A program made the position numbers and the translations under genes. Positions 7,062 to 14,838 of a DNA stretch of 35,172 nt are shown in pieces. Under the pieces are notes generated by a model. The model did no database searches, had not been told where the DNA came from, and saw nothing but the letters and a program-made list of their open reading frames with translations. This DNA comes from Bacillota bacterium (GTDB lineage Bacteria; Bacillota; Clostridia; Lachnospirales; Lachnospiraceae): contig JAEWAK010000029.1 in assembly GCA_023391695.1 (NCBI GenBank), positions 1 through 35,172 of the forward strand, read 5' to 3'. The first letter of the stretch is position 1, and every line of letters starts with the position of its first letter.

Positions 7062-9113
7062 TCAGTTCCAATTGAGTAATTTTCTTGTTTCCTTAAAGTC
7101 TTCGATAATTTTATCCGCCAGTTCCAGATGATTAACATTTACTACCATCTGGGAACCAAGAATATCCTGGGTTCCGGTGGTCATAAATTCTGTAACATGG
7201 TCAGAACCCTGTGTGGGGGAATAAACACTGTGGTAAGAATTTATACCCAGCAAACGGAATGCCAGTGAAGCGCACATTCCCTTTTCATTGGACCATTCGG
7301 GGCTTACAAAAGCATATGGCAGATCCTTAATGGGAATCCCAAGCTTTCCGGCGATTCCGTTGAACATAGCGGAAGCTCTGGCATTATCAAGACATTCTCC
7401 CATATGCCATACCGGCGGAACGTCATATTCTGCAAGGAATTCTCTCAGGCTGTCTCCGGTCTGTTCCAAAGCTTTTTTCGAACAATACCCCAGCTTTAAA
7501 AGCGGAAAAGATGCACATCCGTTGGTCATAATCAGAATATTATTTTCAAGCAGCCGGCCGGCAACTTCCAAAACAGCTTTTTCATAGACGATCCGCGGAT
7601 TACTGCAGCCTACCAGATTAACAATACCAAGTATCTTACCTGTTTTTAGGGCTTCGCCTATTACCTCTAAGCCGCCAAAGGTTTTTGTAATATTTTCAAC
7701 GGAAAAACCAACTTCCGCTTCCACCTCATACTGCGGAATTTTTACGGGTATTTCCTGCCGTTCTGTAAAGCTTTCAATGCCCCTCATTACAATTTTCACG
7801 GCTATTTTTTCAATATCCTTTATATTGGAATGGTCATGATCCAAAGCATAGTGCTCGGCACCTGGCAGTCTGGTGGAATCACTTGTGGTGACTACCGTAG
7901 TTTTAAAACACTTTGCAACTTCCATAATAGTAGGGAATACATCCTGCACATCGGCAACCCACAAGTCCAGGGCTCCCGTCCCCAGGACAAGCTCCGCTCC
8001 GACTGCGTTGGACAAAGGGATGACCCCTCCGTAACGGTACATGGCCGACAGTCCCGAACAGCAGATACCGTAAAACTGAATTCCTTTTGCACCGTGCTGT
8101 CTGGCAAGTTCATTGAATTCTTCCGTATGTCCGACCCGTACAATTTCCTTTACCAGCAATGGGGAGTGCCCATGCACCGCTATATTGACATAACCTTTTT
8201 TGATTGCACCTAGATTCACTTTGGATATACCGCGCTCAGGCAATCCATAAAGGCAGTCCATTGCAATGGAAGTAGCCAATGTACTGGTCCAGGCAAAGGC
8301 CACACCGGTCCGCAGCATCTGCTTCATAATATTTTTCCAGTCACCGTCCGTTCCGGTGCCGGTCCTATGAAGACTTTCAAACACTTCATGATAGGAACTG
8401 ATGGGTAAAATATCAAGCTCTTTCCAAACTTTAATCCTTTCTTTTGGTGCAAAGGCATGCAATGTTTTATGTTTTCCCGGTACGGTGCGGGATAAATCCT
8501 CCAATAAAATCCGGGATATTTTTTTTGCAAGCTGTTCTGTGGTCTTCCCATCCTTTTTAATCCCGTATATATTTGCAACTGCCTGTACTTTTGAAACTCC
8601 CTGAATGGGAAGATTCACTTTGCCCTCGGCAGCCATTTTCAGTGCCAGCATACTTTCCCGCCCTCTAGCACCGTGAGCTGCGGTACCGGCTGCAATGGCT
8701 CTTAATATATTGCGGGCAACAATAACATCCGCATCTGCACCGCAAACTCCTCTGGGGGCCTTGGGAGTAATCTTACAGGGTCCCATGGAACAGTTTTTAC
8801 AGCAGATACCTGCCAGTCCGAAAGTACATTGCGGTTTCTGGGCATCAAACCGGTCAAAAGCCGTTTCGATCCCCAAGTCCTGCATATGTAAAAGCATTTC
8901 ACGCACTGCTGGGTCCGGTGTCTGTTCCAGCACTTTCTGCTTATCCGCAAAAGTTTTTCTATATTCTGCAACTGCAGTCATATAATCATTCACATCGCCA
9001 TGTGTGTGCGCATGTGAATGAGCATGGGTATGCCGGTCTTCGCTGCTGGTTTCATGTTTATCGACATGAAAATGAGTATGGGCATGGACATTATTGTAGT
9101 TGTGCTTTGGCAT
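7062..9113 (-). CDS. cooS: CooS-family (Ni,Fe-CODH-like) protein with His-rich N-terminus and an altered C-cluster site
   Basis: A 683-residue protein. ATG 9113 is chosen because GAAGGAGA sits seven bases upstream; the longer in-frame start lacks this. Residues 4-38 hold 12 His in His-X-His spacing. Then come the D-cluster cysteines (C96, C104), the B-cluster cysteines (C105, C108, C113, C124), His in AVHGHSP (H314/H316), CC351-352, C503 (VGCSNP), C533 (NGCAS) and C574 (HMGEC). K611 aligns with the catalytic Lys. The remaining C-cluster cysteine (Cys333 in C. hydrogenoformans CooS-II numbering, motif DYQC) is Asp391 here (DVQD). True CODHs interconvert CO and CO2; a family member lacking a cluster cysteine (CooS-V) carries an Fe-S-O hybrid cluster instead. 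Family membership is certain; CODH activity is doubtful. First gene of an operon with an ABC importer. Confidence 0.93.
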   Translation of the reverse strand: MPKHNYNNVHAHTHFHVDKHETSSEDRHTHAHSHAHTHGDVNDYMTAVAEYRKTFADKQKVLEQTPDPAVREMLLHMQDLGIETAFDRFDAQKPQCTFGLAGICCKNCSMGPCKITPKAPRGVCGADADVIVARNILRAIAAGTAAHGARGRESMLALKMAAEGKVNLPIQGVSKVQAVANIYGIKKDGKTTEQLAKKISRILLEDLSRTVPGKHKTLHAFAPKERIKVWKELDILPISSYHEVFESLHRTGTGTDGDWKNIMKQMLRTGVAFAWTSTLATSIAMDCLYGLPERGISKVNLGAIKKGYVNIAVHGHSPLLVKEIVRVGHTEEFNELARQHGAKGIQFYGICCSGLSAMYRYGGVIPLSNAVGAELVLGTGALDLWVADVQDVFPTIMEVAKCFKTTVVTTSDSTRLPGAEHYALDHDHSNIKDIEKIAVKIVMRGIESFTERQEIPVKIPQYEVEAEVGFSVENITKTFGGLEVIGEALKTGKILGIVNLVGCSNPRIVYEKAVLEVAGRLLENNILIMTNGCASFPLLKLGYCSKKALEQTGDSLREFLAEYDVPPVWHMGECLDNARASAMFNGIAGKLGIPIKDLPYAFVSPEWSNEKGMCASLAFRLLGINSYHSVYSPTQGSDHVTEFMTTGTQDILGSQMVVNVNHLELADKIIEDFKETRKLLNWN

Positions 9114-9398
9114 TTCAATTTCTCCTTCTATACCTAAATCGTGGTTTTCCGTCACGGCGGTTCATAAGAACAACATCAGATCTGTGTTCATTCGCCCAAA
9201 AAACGTCTAAAAAAGCATATTTTGGTACTTCTTGAACCATAACTTGGTAAATTCCCTGAGATTGCTTTTCTTTTATATAATTCATATAATTCTTATCAGA
9301 ATTCTATGGTATTAACCATAATAATATAGTATAATTCGGATGACAAGAACATTTTTTTGCATCTGTTCTAGTACAAAATTTAATGGAGTTGGTTTGAA
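9114..9398. promoter_or_regulatory. Divergent control region between cooS operon and MocR regulator
   Basis: This 285-bp AT-rich spacer separates divergent genes. It carries a perfect inverted repeat at 9305-9320 (TATGGT, 4-bp spacer, ACCATA). A TATAAT hexamer follows at 9330-9335, pointing toward the MocR gene. On the minus strand a TTGTCA hexamer (9341-9346) lies upstream of the same palindrome. The palindrome is a candidate operator for the MocR protein, placed to affect both directions. This is inferred from position and symmetry only. Confidence 0.45.
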
Positions 9399-10733
9399 TT
9401 GCTGAAATATGAAGAAATAATGGATTATATAAAAAATGAAATTTCATCGGGATCCTATAATTACCAGAACAGGCTGCCCTCTGTCCGGTCGGTTTCAAAG
9501 CTTTTTCATTGCAGTGTCGGTACGGTTTCAAAAGCATATGACGAGCTTGAAAAAGAGCATATTATTTATTCCATGGCCAAAAGCGGATATTATATACTGG
9601 ACGTTCATAGTGACAGCCTTAAAATACAAAACGAACTGATTGATTTCTCTTCCGGGGCACCGGATATTAATACCCTGCCTTATAAAAAGTTTCAGCATTG
9701 TCTGAATAAAGCCATTGACCTATATAAGGAAAAATTGTTCACCTACTCAGATCCTCAGGGGCTTGACTCTTTAATACAGATACTGGCCGATCATTTCCAG
9801 GAGTACCAGGTATTTACCAAACCCGAAAATATTGTAATTACTACAGGTTCCCAACAGGCTTTAAATATATTGTCAACCCTGCCCTTCCCCAATGGGAAAA
9901 CCCATGTTTTAGTGGAACAGCCGACGTATTACGGTATGATAAAATCCCTGGAACTCAAACATATTCCCAGCTTAGGGATAGAACGGGGCTTGAACGGCTT
10001 AAACCTTGACGAACTGGAAAATATATTCCGTAACGGTGACATAAAATTCTTTTACACCATATCCAGATTCCATAATCCCACCGGAGTTTCCTATAACAGG
10101 CAGGAAAAAGAAGCTATTGTAGAATTAGCTGGAAAATACAATGTTTACATTGTAGAAGACGACATTATGGGTGACCTGGAGATCAACAGCAAAAACGATC
10201 CCATGTTTTCCTACGACATTTCTTCAAAAGTGATATATTTAAAGAGTTATTCAAAAATTCTTATTCCGGGGTTAAGAATTGCTGCGGTGGTGTTACCGGA
10301 ATTACTCTTAAATACCTTTTTGGAATATAAACAATGGACCGATATGCACAGCCCCATCTTATCTCAGGGCGCCCTTGAAATCTATTTAAAAAGCGGGATG
10401 TTTGATGTTCATAAAAAAGCTATAGGGAAACTTTATTTCGAACGCATGAATTGCTTAAGGGAAACCCTGTCACAAATCTGCCCTGATAATATTAAATGGT
10501 TTGTTCCGGAATCCGGCTACTTTTCCTGCCTGTATACCGAAGATAAACTAAACTATGAAGGGATCGTAAAGGATCTGCAGAACCGGAGTATCCGTCTCCT
10601 TGATACCAGCAGCTGTTTTTTAAGAGAGTATAAAAACAATAAATACTTTAGAATCAGTGTCAGCAAAACCAATGAAGAAAAAATTAAAAAGGGAATTCCC
10701 ATCCTTCTTGATATAATCGAGAAACATAGTTAA
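9399..10733 (+). CDS. MocR-family (GntR winged-helix plus aminotransferase-like) transcriptional regulator
   Basis: A 444-residue protein starting at TTG 9399, with GGAG ten bases upstream; ATG 9420 is an alternative. Residues 1-66 form a GntR winged helix (MDYIKNEISSGSY, LPSVRSVSKLFHCSVGTVSKAYDELE). Residues ~80-440 are a fold-type I aminotransferase domain: TTGSQQALNIL, HNPTGV (225-230), VEDDIMGDL with the PLP-pocket Asp254/255, and YSKILIPGLRIA with Lys286 as the probable Schiff-base lysine. MocR proteins sense PLP-linked amino metabolites rather than transaminate. Divergent placement suggests it controls the cooS/ABC operon and itself. The ligand is unknown. Confidence 0.9.
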   Translation: MLKYEEIMDYIKNEISSGSYNYQNRLPSVRSVSKLFHCSVGTVSKAYDELEKEHIIYSMAKSGYYILDVHSDSLKIQNELIDFSSGAPDINTLPYKKFQHCLNKAIDLYKEKLFTYSDPQGLDSLIQILADHFQEYQVFTKPENIVITTGSQQALNILSTLPFPNGKTHVLVEQPTYYGMIKSLELKHIPSLGIERGLNGLNLDELENIFRNGDIKFFYTISRFHNPTGVSYNRQEKEAIVELAGKYNVYIVEDDIMGDLEINSKNDPMFSYDISSKVIYLKSYSKILIPGLRIAAVVLPELLLNTFLEYKQWTDMHSPILSQGALEIYLKSGMFDVHKKAIGKLYFERMNCLRETLSQICPDNIKWFVPESGYFSCLYTEDKLNYEGIVKDLQNRSIRLLDTSSCFLREYKNNKYFRISVSKTNEEKIKKGIPILLDIIEKHS

Positions 10734-10743
10734 ATAATTCTAA

Positions 10744-10764
10744 CTCCCGCCGTTTAGGCGGGAG
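10744..10764. terminator. GC-rich hairpin after the MocR gene
   Basis: CTCCCGCC pairs with GGCGGGAG around a five-base loop, 11 bp after the MocR stop. Neither strand has a clear T tract, so it may be a weak terminator or an attenuating hairpin before the next gene. Confidence 0.45.
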
Positions 10765-10882
10765 ACTCACTTGAAAGGTTAAAAATAATGTGAATACGAC
10801 AATATTCACAAAATCACGTAACTTTCAGTACCTGCAACATATAATAAAACCATATAAATATGACGTAAAGAGGAATTTATGT

Positions 10883-11479
10883 ATGAGATCCGGAGCATCC
10901 CCTCACGAAACAATTTCGCAAACAGACAATCTCTTACGTGTTGATAATGCCTTGATAGAAGAGGTAGATATAAATAATCCCTATAGCGGCTATGTGCTGA
11001 TATCCTATGAGACAGGGGATCAGAATAACATGCCGTACCAAAATCTCCTCAGACTGATTGTCGGAGAAGATACCATAATCCTGAATCAATATGGTGAGCC
11101 CCTTTCCCTGGGAGAGTTAAAGGCAGGCATGAGGATTAATGCCGAATTCTCCGCTGCAATGACAAGAAGCATTCCGCCTCAGTCAAGAGCCTTCCGGATA
11201 ATTGCATTAACTGAGGAGCAGTCTTCCGTAGCTATTACGACAGACCGTGTTGTCGACACCGATGTTGAAAACGGATTTATCACTACGGGAAATCCCTATA
11301 ACATATACGACCAGATAAGGTTTAATATCTCAGATTCAACAATTATTCTGGACCAGGACGGCAACCAGATACCCTTAATGGCAATCCAGCCCGGGCAGCT
11401 GGTAACAGTGGAGCATGCCATTTTCCAGACATTGAGTATTCCTCCCCAGAGTCCTGCATTTCTTGTACAGGTTATGTAA
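10883..11479 (+). CDS. Uncharacterised protein with two tandem copies of one domain
   Basis: ATG 10883 has AGAGGA eight bases upstream and gives 198 residues; a GTG at 10790 would add 31 unremarkable residues. I do not recognise the family. The protein is visibly an internal duplication. Copy one contains LIVGEDTIILNQYGEPLSL, ELKAGMRINAEFSAA and RSIPPQSRAFRI. Copy two contains FNISDSTIILDQDGNQIPLM, IQPGQLVTVEHAIF and LSIPPQSPAFLV. Each unit looks like a small beta-barrel with the shared signature SIPPQSxAF. No signal peptide or membrane helix is apparent, so it is probably cytoplasmic. It is followed by a hairpin at 11497-11532. Confidence 0.7.
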   Translation: MRSGASPHETISQTDNLLRVDNALIEEVDINNPYSGYVLISYETGDQNNMPYQNLLRLIVGEDTIILNQYGEPLSLGELKAGMRINAEFSAAMTRSIPPQSRAFRIIALTEEQSSVAITTDRVVDTDVENGFITTGNPYNIYDQIRFNISDSTIILDQDGNQIPLMAIQPGQLVTVEHAIFQTLSIPPQSPAFLVQVM

Positions 11480-11782
11480 ACAAGAAGTTTACCTCCCTGT
11501 CCGGCAGGCTTACCTGTTACACTGCCGGACAGAAAGCCCTCGTAACAATATGATAGCACCGATGTTTCAGAAAATATACCCCATTTTCACGCTTTAACAC
11601 TTTTGAAGTATTTTGATTTTAGAGAAAAAGCAACGTAAAATTTTCTGTATCCAAACCGGAACAATATACTATGTCTGGCAGAATGGATACCGTAAAAGCG
11701 GATACTCTATTTTATATTTACATAATCAATGGATTTCCCGTCCGTATTTCTTAAAACTTACAATTCCCCGTTGACAAACTCG
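11480..11782. other. Gene-free stretch with one hairpin
   Basis: CTGTCCGGCAG at 11497-11507 is perfectly repeated in inverse at 11522-11532 (CTGCCGGACAG). It lies 18 bp after the stop of the duplicated-domain gene and is probably its terminator, although the following bases are not T-rich. The rest, to the bla-type promoter at 11771, shows nothing recognisable. Confidence 0.5.
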
Positions 11783-11829
11783 GACTATTGTGATAGTCTA
11801 TGTTCATAAAGCAGACTATTTCAATAGTC
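11771..11829 (+). promoter_or_regulatory. BlaI-type promoter with two perfect 16-bp operators
   Basis: A TTGACA -35 hexamer lies at 11771-11776, with a poor -10 around 11794-11799. Two perfect dyads flank the start region: GACTAT-TGTG-ATAGTC at 11783-11798 and GACTAT-TTCA-ATAGTC at 11814-11829. Their centres are 31 bp apart, about three helical turns. Paired dyads of this kind are where BlaI/MecI/CopY-type repressors bind, so the operon is predicted to be autorepressed. Confidence 0.85.
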
Positions 11830-11846
11830 CAAGGAAGGAGAATAAC

Positions 11847-12206
11847 ATGGACAATAAGCTTTTTGACTCTGAACTAAAGGTTATGGAGGTTTTATGGGAA
11901 CAGGGCGAAATCTCAGCACGAAGTATTGTGGATGTACTGGCCGGGCGGATTGGCTGGAATAAAAACACAACCTATACTGTCATCAAGAAATGTATTGAAA
12001 AGGGCGCTATTGAGCGTATAGAGCCCGGTTTTATCTGCAAGCCGCTGATTACGAAGGACGAGGTGCAGCAAAGCGAAACGGAACAGTTAATAGACAAGAT
12101 GTTCGGGGGATCCAGCGAACTTTTCTTTTCTGCATTTCTCAAAAATAAGGGTATATCAGAGGATGAGGCAGAACGCCTTGCCAAAATGATCCGGGAGGTG
12201 AAATAA
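11847..12206 (+). CDS. blaI: BlaI/MecI/CopY-family transcriptional repressor
   Basis: ATG 11847 is preceded by AAGGAAGGAG; the longer frame beginning at 11790 runs through the operators and is rejected. The 119-residue product has the Penicillinase_R winged helix: FDSELKVMEVLWEQGEISARSIVDVL, WNKNTTYTVIKKCIEKGAIER and EPGFICKPLI. A C-terminal dimerisation segment (IDKMFGGSSELFFSAFL) follows. It would bind the two dyads upstream and be cleaved or released when the membrane protease encoded next (start one base after this stop) is activated. The symbol denotes family only; no beta-lactamase gene is in the window. Confidence 0.9.
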   Translation: MDNKLFDSELKVMEVLWEQGEISARSIVDVLAGRIGWNKNTTYTVIKKCIEKGAIERIEPGFICKPLITKDEVQQSETEQLIDKMFGGSSELFFSAFLKNKGISEDEAERLAKMIREVK

Positions 12207-12207
12207 G

Positions 12208-13764
12208 ATGCTGCATTTCAGAATGGGTATGCCGCTTTATCTCATGGCTTTATACGGCAGTATAATGATTCTGACCGTTTTACTTTTCAGAGGATTTCTG
12301 AGGGAAAAATTGCCTAAATTTGTTCTTCCCGCACTTTGGACTTTGGTTCTGGTCCGGCTGCTGGTTCCTTTTTCTCTGTCCAGCCCTCTCAGCGCACCGG
12401 TACCGGAATGGAACCTGAGCCCAGAAGCCGGATCGTACACCGTCATGGAAAATCAAGCAGTCACTTTTGCTTCGGAAGCAGTGGCAACAACGGGATATGA
12501 TACTGCCTATCAGGAGTTTCCGGCATTTAGTTGGATGGCCGTTTTGAGGATCGCCGTTTGGCTCGGGATTGCCGTAACAGCGGCCGTACTATTTTACCAG
12601 AAATGGCGTTATTCCCGAAAAATAAAAGACAGCTTACTGATTGAACACAATGAAACGATCAACGAAATTCTGCGGAGCATGGATGTCGGTCATGTGCTGG
12701 TTTTTACGAATGATCATATCGCTTCGCCGTTGATCTCCGGTATCCTGAATCCGCGAATTTACCTGCCGGCAAGAATGGATTTTCAAAACATACAGCTCCT
12801 GCGGCATATCCTGACCCATGAAACCATGCATATCAAACGCAAGGATAACTTGGTCAAGGCTGTTATGCTGCTGGCGATTTGCCTGCACTGGTACAATCCT
12901 CTGGTATGGATCATGTCCAAATGCCTTTCCGCTGATATTGAGGCCGCCTGTGATGCCGCCGTTTTAAAGGAAAGCGGTGAAGATGAACGCCAAGGCTATG
13001 CCTATAGTCTGCTTGCCATGGCGATTACGGGGAATCGTCATACTTTGCTTTATAGTTCCTTTTCTAAAACCGAGGTGGAGCGAAGAATTCGAAGCGTCTT
13101 ACAGTACAAAAAGGTAACTGTTTTGGTGTTGGCCCTCTCCATCCTTATCGTGCTGGGCAGTACCATAGTCTCTGCAACAGGCGGCCAGGCGCCTTTCTCT
13201 AATTATCTCAGCAGTTATTGCGGAAGTACCAATTGCAGATGGGCCGTGCAGGCACTTATTACAAGAGATATTGCTTTAGGAGAAAATGCACCAAAGCGTG
13301 CCGATACTGTGATTTTAGACGTCATGTCCGGAGATAACACCAATGATCCCGACATCCTTCGGGACAAGGTTGTTGCCGCATTAGCTCAGGAATTTGGTGT
13401 GGAAAAAGGTGCGTTTAATCTCTCCATCAATTTAAGCCTTGACGAACAAGTGTTGGAATCGGAATATGCAGTACACGGAATCACCAAGGATAAGAACGGT
13501 TTTTATCTGTATCAGGACGAACCGGTGCGAACCTGTGTTGATGAAATGCTGGGTTCGGTACAAACCATCAGTGGGGGTACTGTGGATATTGATGTCATAC
13601 GTAACCGCTTGGGACAGATAATCTCAATCAACGCTTTATACGAGGGCGATGATGCCTTCGACCGGCAAAGCAGAGAAATCGAATGGAATACTTCGGATCG
13701 GTCTGTAGAGACAGGGAATGAAGCCATTGCAGTTGAGCAAACCACCGTAATTGAAACCCAATAG
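12208..13764 (+). CDS. blaR1: BlaR1/MecR1-like M56 metallopeptidase antirepressor with a non-penicillin-binding sensor tail
   Basis: A 518-residue membrane protein translated from ATG 12208, one base after the repressor stop. N-terminal helices (LYLMALYGSIMILTVLLF, LWTLVLVRLLVPF, VLRIAVWLGIAVTAAVLF) surround a cytoplasmic zinc protease loop with HETMH (204-208) and the glutamate of SADIEAACDAAV (E245). A fourth membrane helix is at about 302-322. The external ~195 residues do not resemble the penicillin-binding sensor of BlaR1: no SxxK/SxN/KTG pattern is visible. They include CGSTNCRWAVQALI, then two alpha/beta segments (DTVILDVMSGD, GTVDIDVIRNRLGQIISINALYEGDD). The signal sensed is therefore unknown. 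Confidence 0.87.
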   Translation: MLHFRMGMPLYLMALYGSIMILTVLLFRGFLREKLPKFVLPALWTLVLVRLLVPFSLSSPLSAPVPEWNLSPEAGSYTVMENQAVTFASEAVATTGYDTAYQEFPAFSWMAVLRIAVWLGIAVTAAVLFYQKWRYSRKIKDSLLIEHNETINEILRSMDVGHVLVFTNDHIASPLISGILNPRIYLPARMDFQNIQLLRHILTHETMHIKRKDNLVKAVMLLAICLHWYNPLVWIMSKCLSADIEAACDAAVLKESGEDERQGYAYSLLAMAITGNRHTLLYSSFSKTEVERRIRSVLQYKKVTVLVLALSILIVLGSTIVSATGGQAPFSNYLSSYCGSTNCRWAVQALITRDIALGENAPKRADTVILDVMSGDNTNDPDILRDKVVAALAQEFGVEKGAFNLSINLSLDEQVLESEYAVHGITKDKNGFYLYQDEPVRTCVDEMLGSVQTISGGTVDIDVIRNRLGQIISINALYEGDDAFDRQSREIEWNTSDRSVETGNEAIAVEQTTVIETQ

Positions 13765-13979
13765 TATTTCTGCAAGGAAAAGCTGTCTGATCTCTAATAA
13801 AAAGAGCTGCCTACTTTAAAATTTACAAAGTATGGCAGCTCATCCGCTTCTAAACGAATTTCAAATAATTGTTGTATATAATCCTGCTGTTCATTAAATA
13901 TACATACAAGACCTTTTATCTATTGTGTGGAATATTATTCGTCCGAATTTAACCGAGGAGGAAATTCCGATAATACCTA
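13765..13979. other. Gene-free stretch with a minus-oriented hairpin terminator
   Basis: GAGCTGCC at 13804-13811 pairs with GGCAGCTC at 13834-13841, with extra pairing inside (TACTTT/AAAGTA). On the minus strand it is followed by TTTTT, so it is best oriented to stop leftward transcription; it also lies 39 bp after the blaR1-like stop. A very similar hairpin occurs at 20486-20523. Nothing else was recognised. Confidence 0.6.
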
Positions 13980-14139
13980 GGATGTGTCTGAAAACTGCTT
14001 GCGCCGGGCTGAATGTTCCACTTTGTGGGAGACAAGGAGGAATTTTGGAGGCGTAGCGGGTCTACGTTTCCAAAATCACGACGCAGTATACCACAAAGTG
14101 GGGCGTCCATCCCGGCGCAAGCAGTTTTCAGACACACCC
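13980..14139. mobile_element. 160-bp palindromic MITE flanked by TA
   Basis: The ends are inverted repeats of about 31 bp (13980-14010 and 14109/14111-14139) matching with one mismatch; the perfect core spans GTGTCTGAAAACTGC and on to CGGG. Inside are further nested pairs: CCACTTTGTGG near 14018-14028 with CCACAAAGTGG near 14091-14101, an ATTTTGG/CCAAAAT pair, and CGTAG/CTACG at the tip. TA lies immediately outside both ends (13978-13979 and 14140-14141), the target duplication expected of IS630/Tc1-mariner-type movement. No protein is encoded. The parent transposase is not in the window. Confidence 0.75.
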
Positions 14140-14184
14140 TAAGCAATAAAATTTTCCGGAGTCTATATGATTGTACATTTTTCT

Positions 14185-14709
14185 TCATAGTAATATATTA
14201 ACAGCTGCTGCCGCCCTTTTATAAATTTCAAAGGCAGTCTCATCAAAACATATCATCAATACTTTCTCAATACTTTTATTACTATTAAGAAACAGTCTTA
14301 TTTCACGAACCGCAATATCTGCCGCCCGGTCCAGCGGAAACCGGTATACTCCTGTACTGATTGACGGAAAAGCTATGGTTTTAATACCAGTCCTAACCGC
14401 CAATTCTAAGGAATTTCTGTAACAGGCCGCCAATAATCCATCTTCTCCCTTTTCTCCGCCCTGCCAAACAGGTCCCACGGTATGAATGACCCACTTAGCA
14501 GGAAGTTTGTACCCTTTGGTTATCTTAGCCTGACCGGTTTTACAGCCGTAAAGCTCCCTGCATTCCATAACCAGCTCCGTTCCCGCTGCCCTATGGATAG
14601 CACCGTCAACACCACTGCCGCCAAGCAAAGAAGTATTCGCAGCATTCACAATAGCGTCCGTATCCTGTTTTGTTATATCTCCATATATAATTTCTAATCT
14701 ATGTGCCAT
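14185..14709 (-). CDS. Macrodomain protein, probable O-acetyl-ADP-ribose/ADP-ribose hydrolase (YmdB-like)
   Basis: A 174-residue stand-alone macrodomain. ATG 14709 has AGAGGT upstream; the in-frame ATG 14727 does not. The ADP-ribose-binding elements are intact: GDITKQDTDAIVNAANTSLL, GGSGVDGAIHRAAG, VIHTVGPVW and FPSISTGVYRFP. Family members bind ADP-ribose and remove it, or the acetyl group of O-acetyl-ADP-ribose. It lies 129 bp downstream of the Nudix regulator gene on the same strand and may be cotranscribed with it. Together with the Nudix and NAD-kinase-like genes this points to an NAD/ADP-ribose theme for the locus. Confidence 0.88.
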   Translation of the reverse strand: MAHRLEIIYGDITKQDTDAIVNAANTSLLGGSGVDGAIHRAAGTELVMECRELYGCKTGQAKITKGYKLPAKWVIHTVGPVWQGGEKGEDGLLAACYRNSLELAVRTGIKTIAFPSISTGVYRFPLDRAADIAVREIRLFLNSNKSIEKVLMICFDETAFEIYKRAAAAVNILL

Positions 14710-14838
14710 AAAGCTACCTCTTAGCATTCATACCAAAAATTCTATTTGTAATTAATTTCATAATGTGTCACAGGAAAAAGAAAAAATGCTTTCCTCAAAA
14801 ATAAACTTTTCACCACAATATATTTCTTGTTTTCCTTG

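Noticed and set aside
7062..9113. Reading the DVQD site as a sequencing error of DVQC in an ordinary CODH
   Set aside because: GAT differs from TGC/TGT at two or more bases and the surrounding frame is intact, so a real substitution is more likely.
13949..14201. Open frames on both strands across 13949-14201
   Set aside because: They are by-products of the palindromic MITE, without ribosome sites or protein-like sequence.
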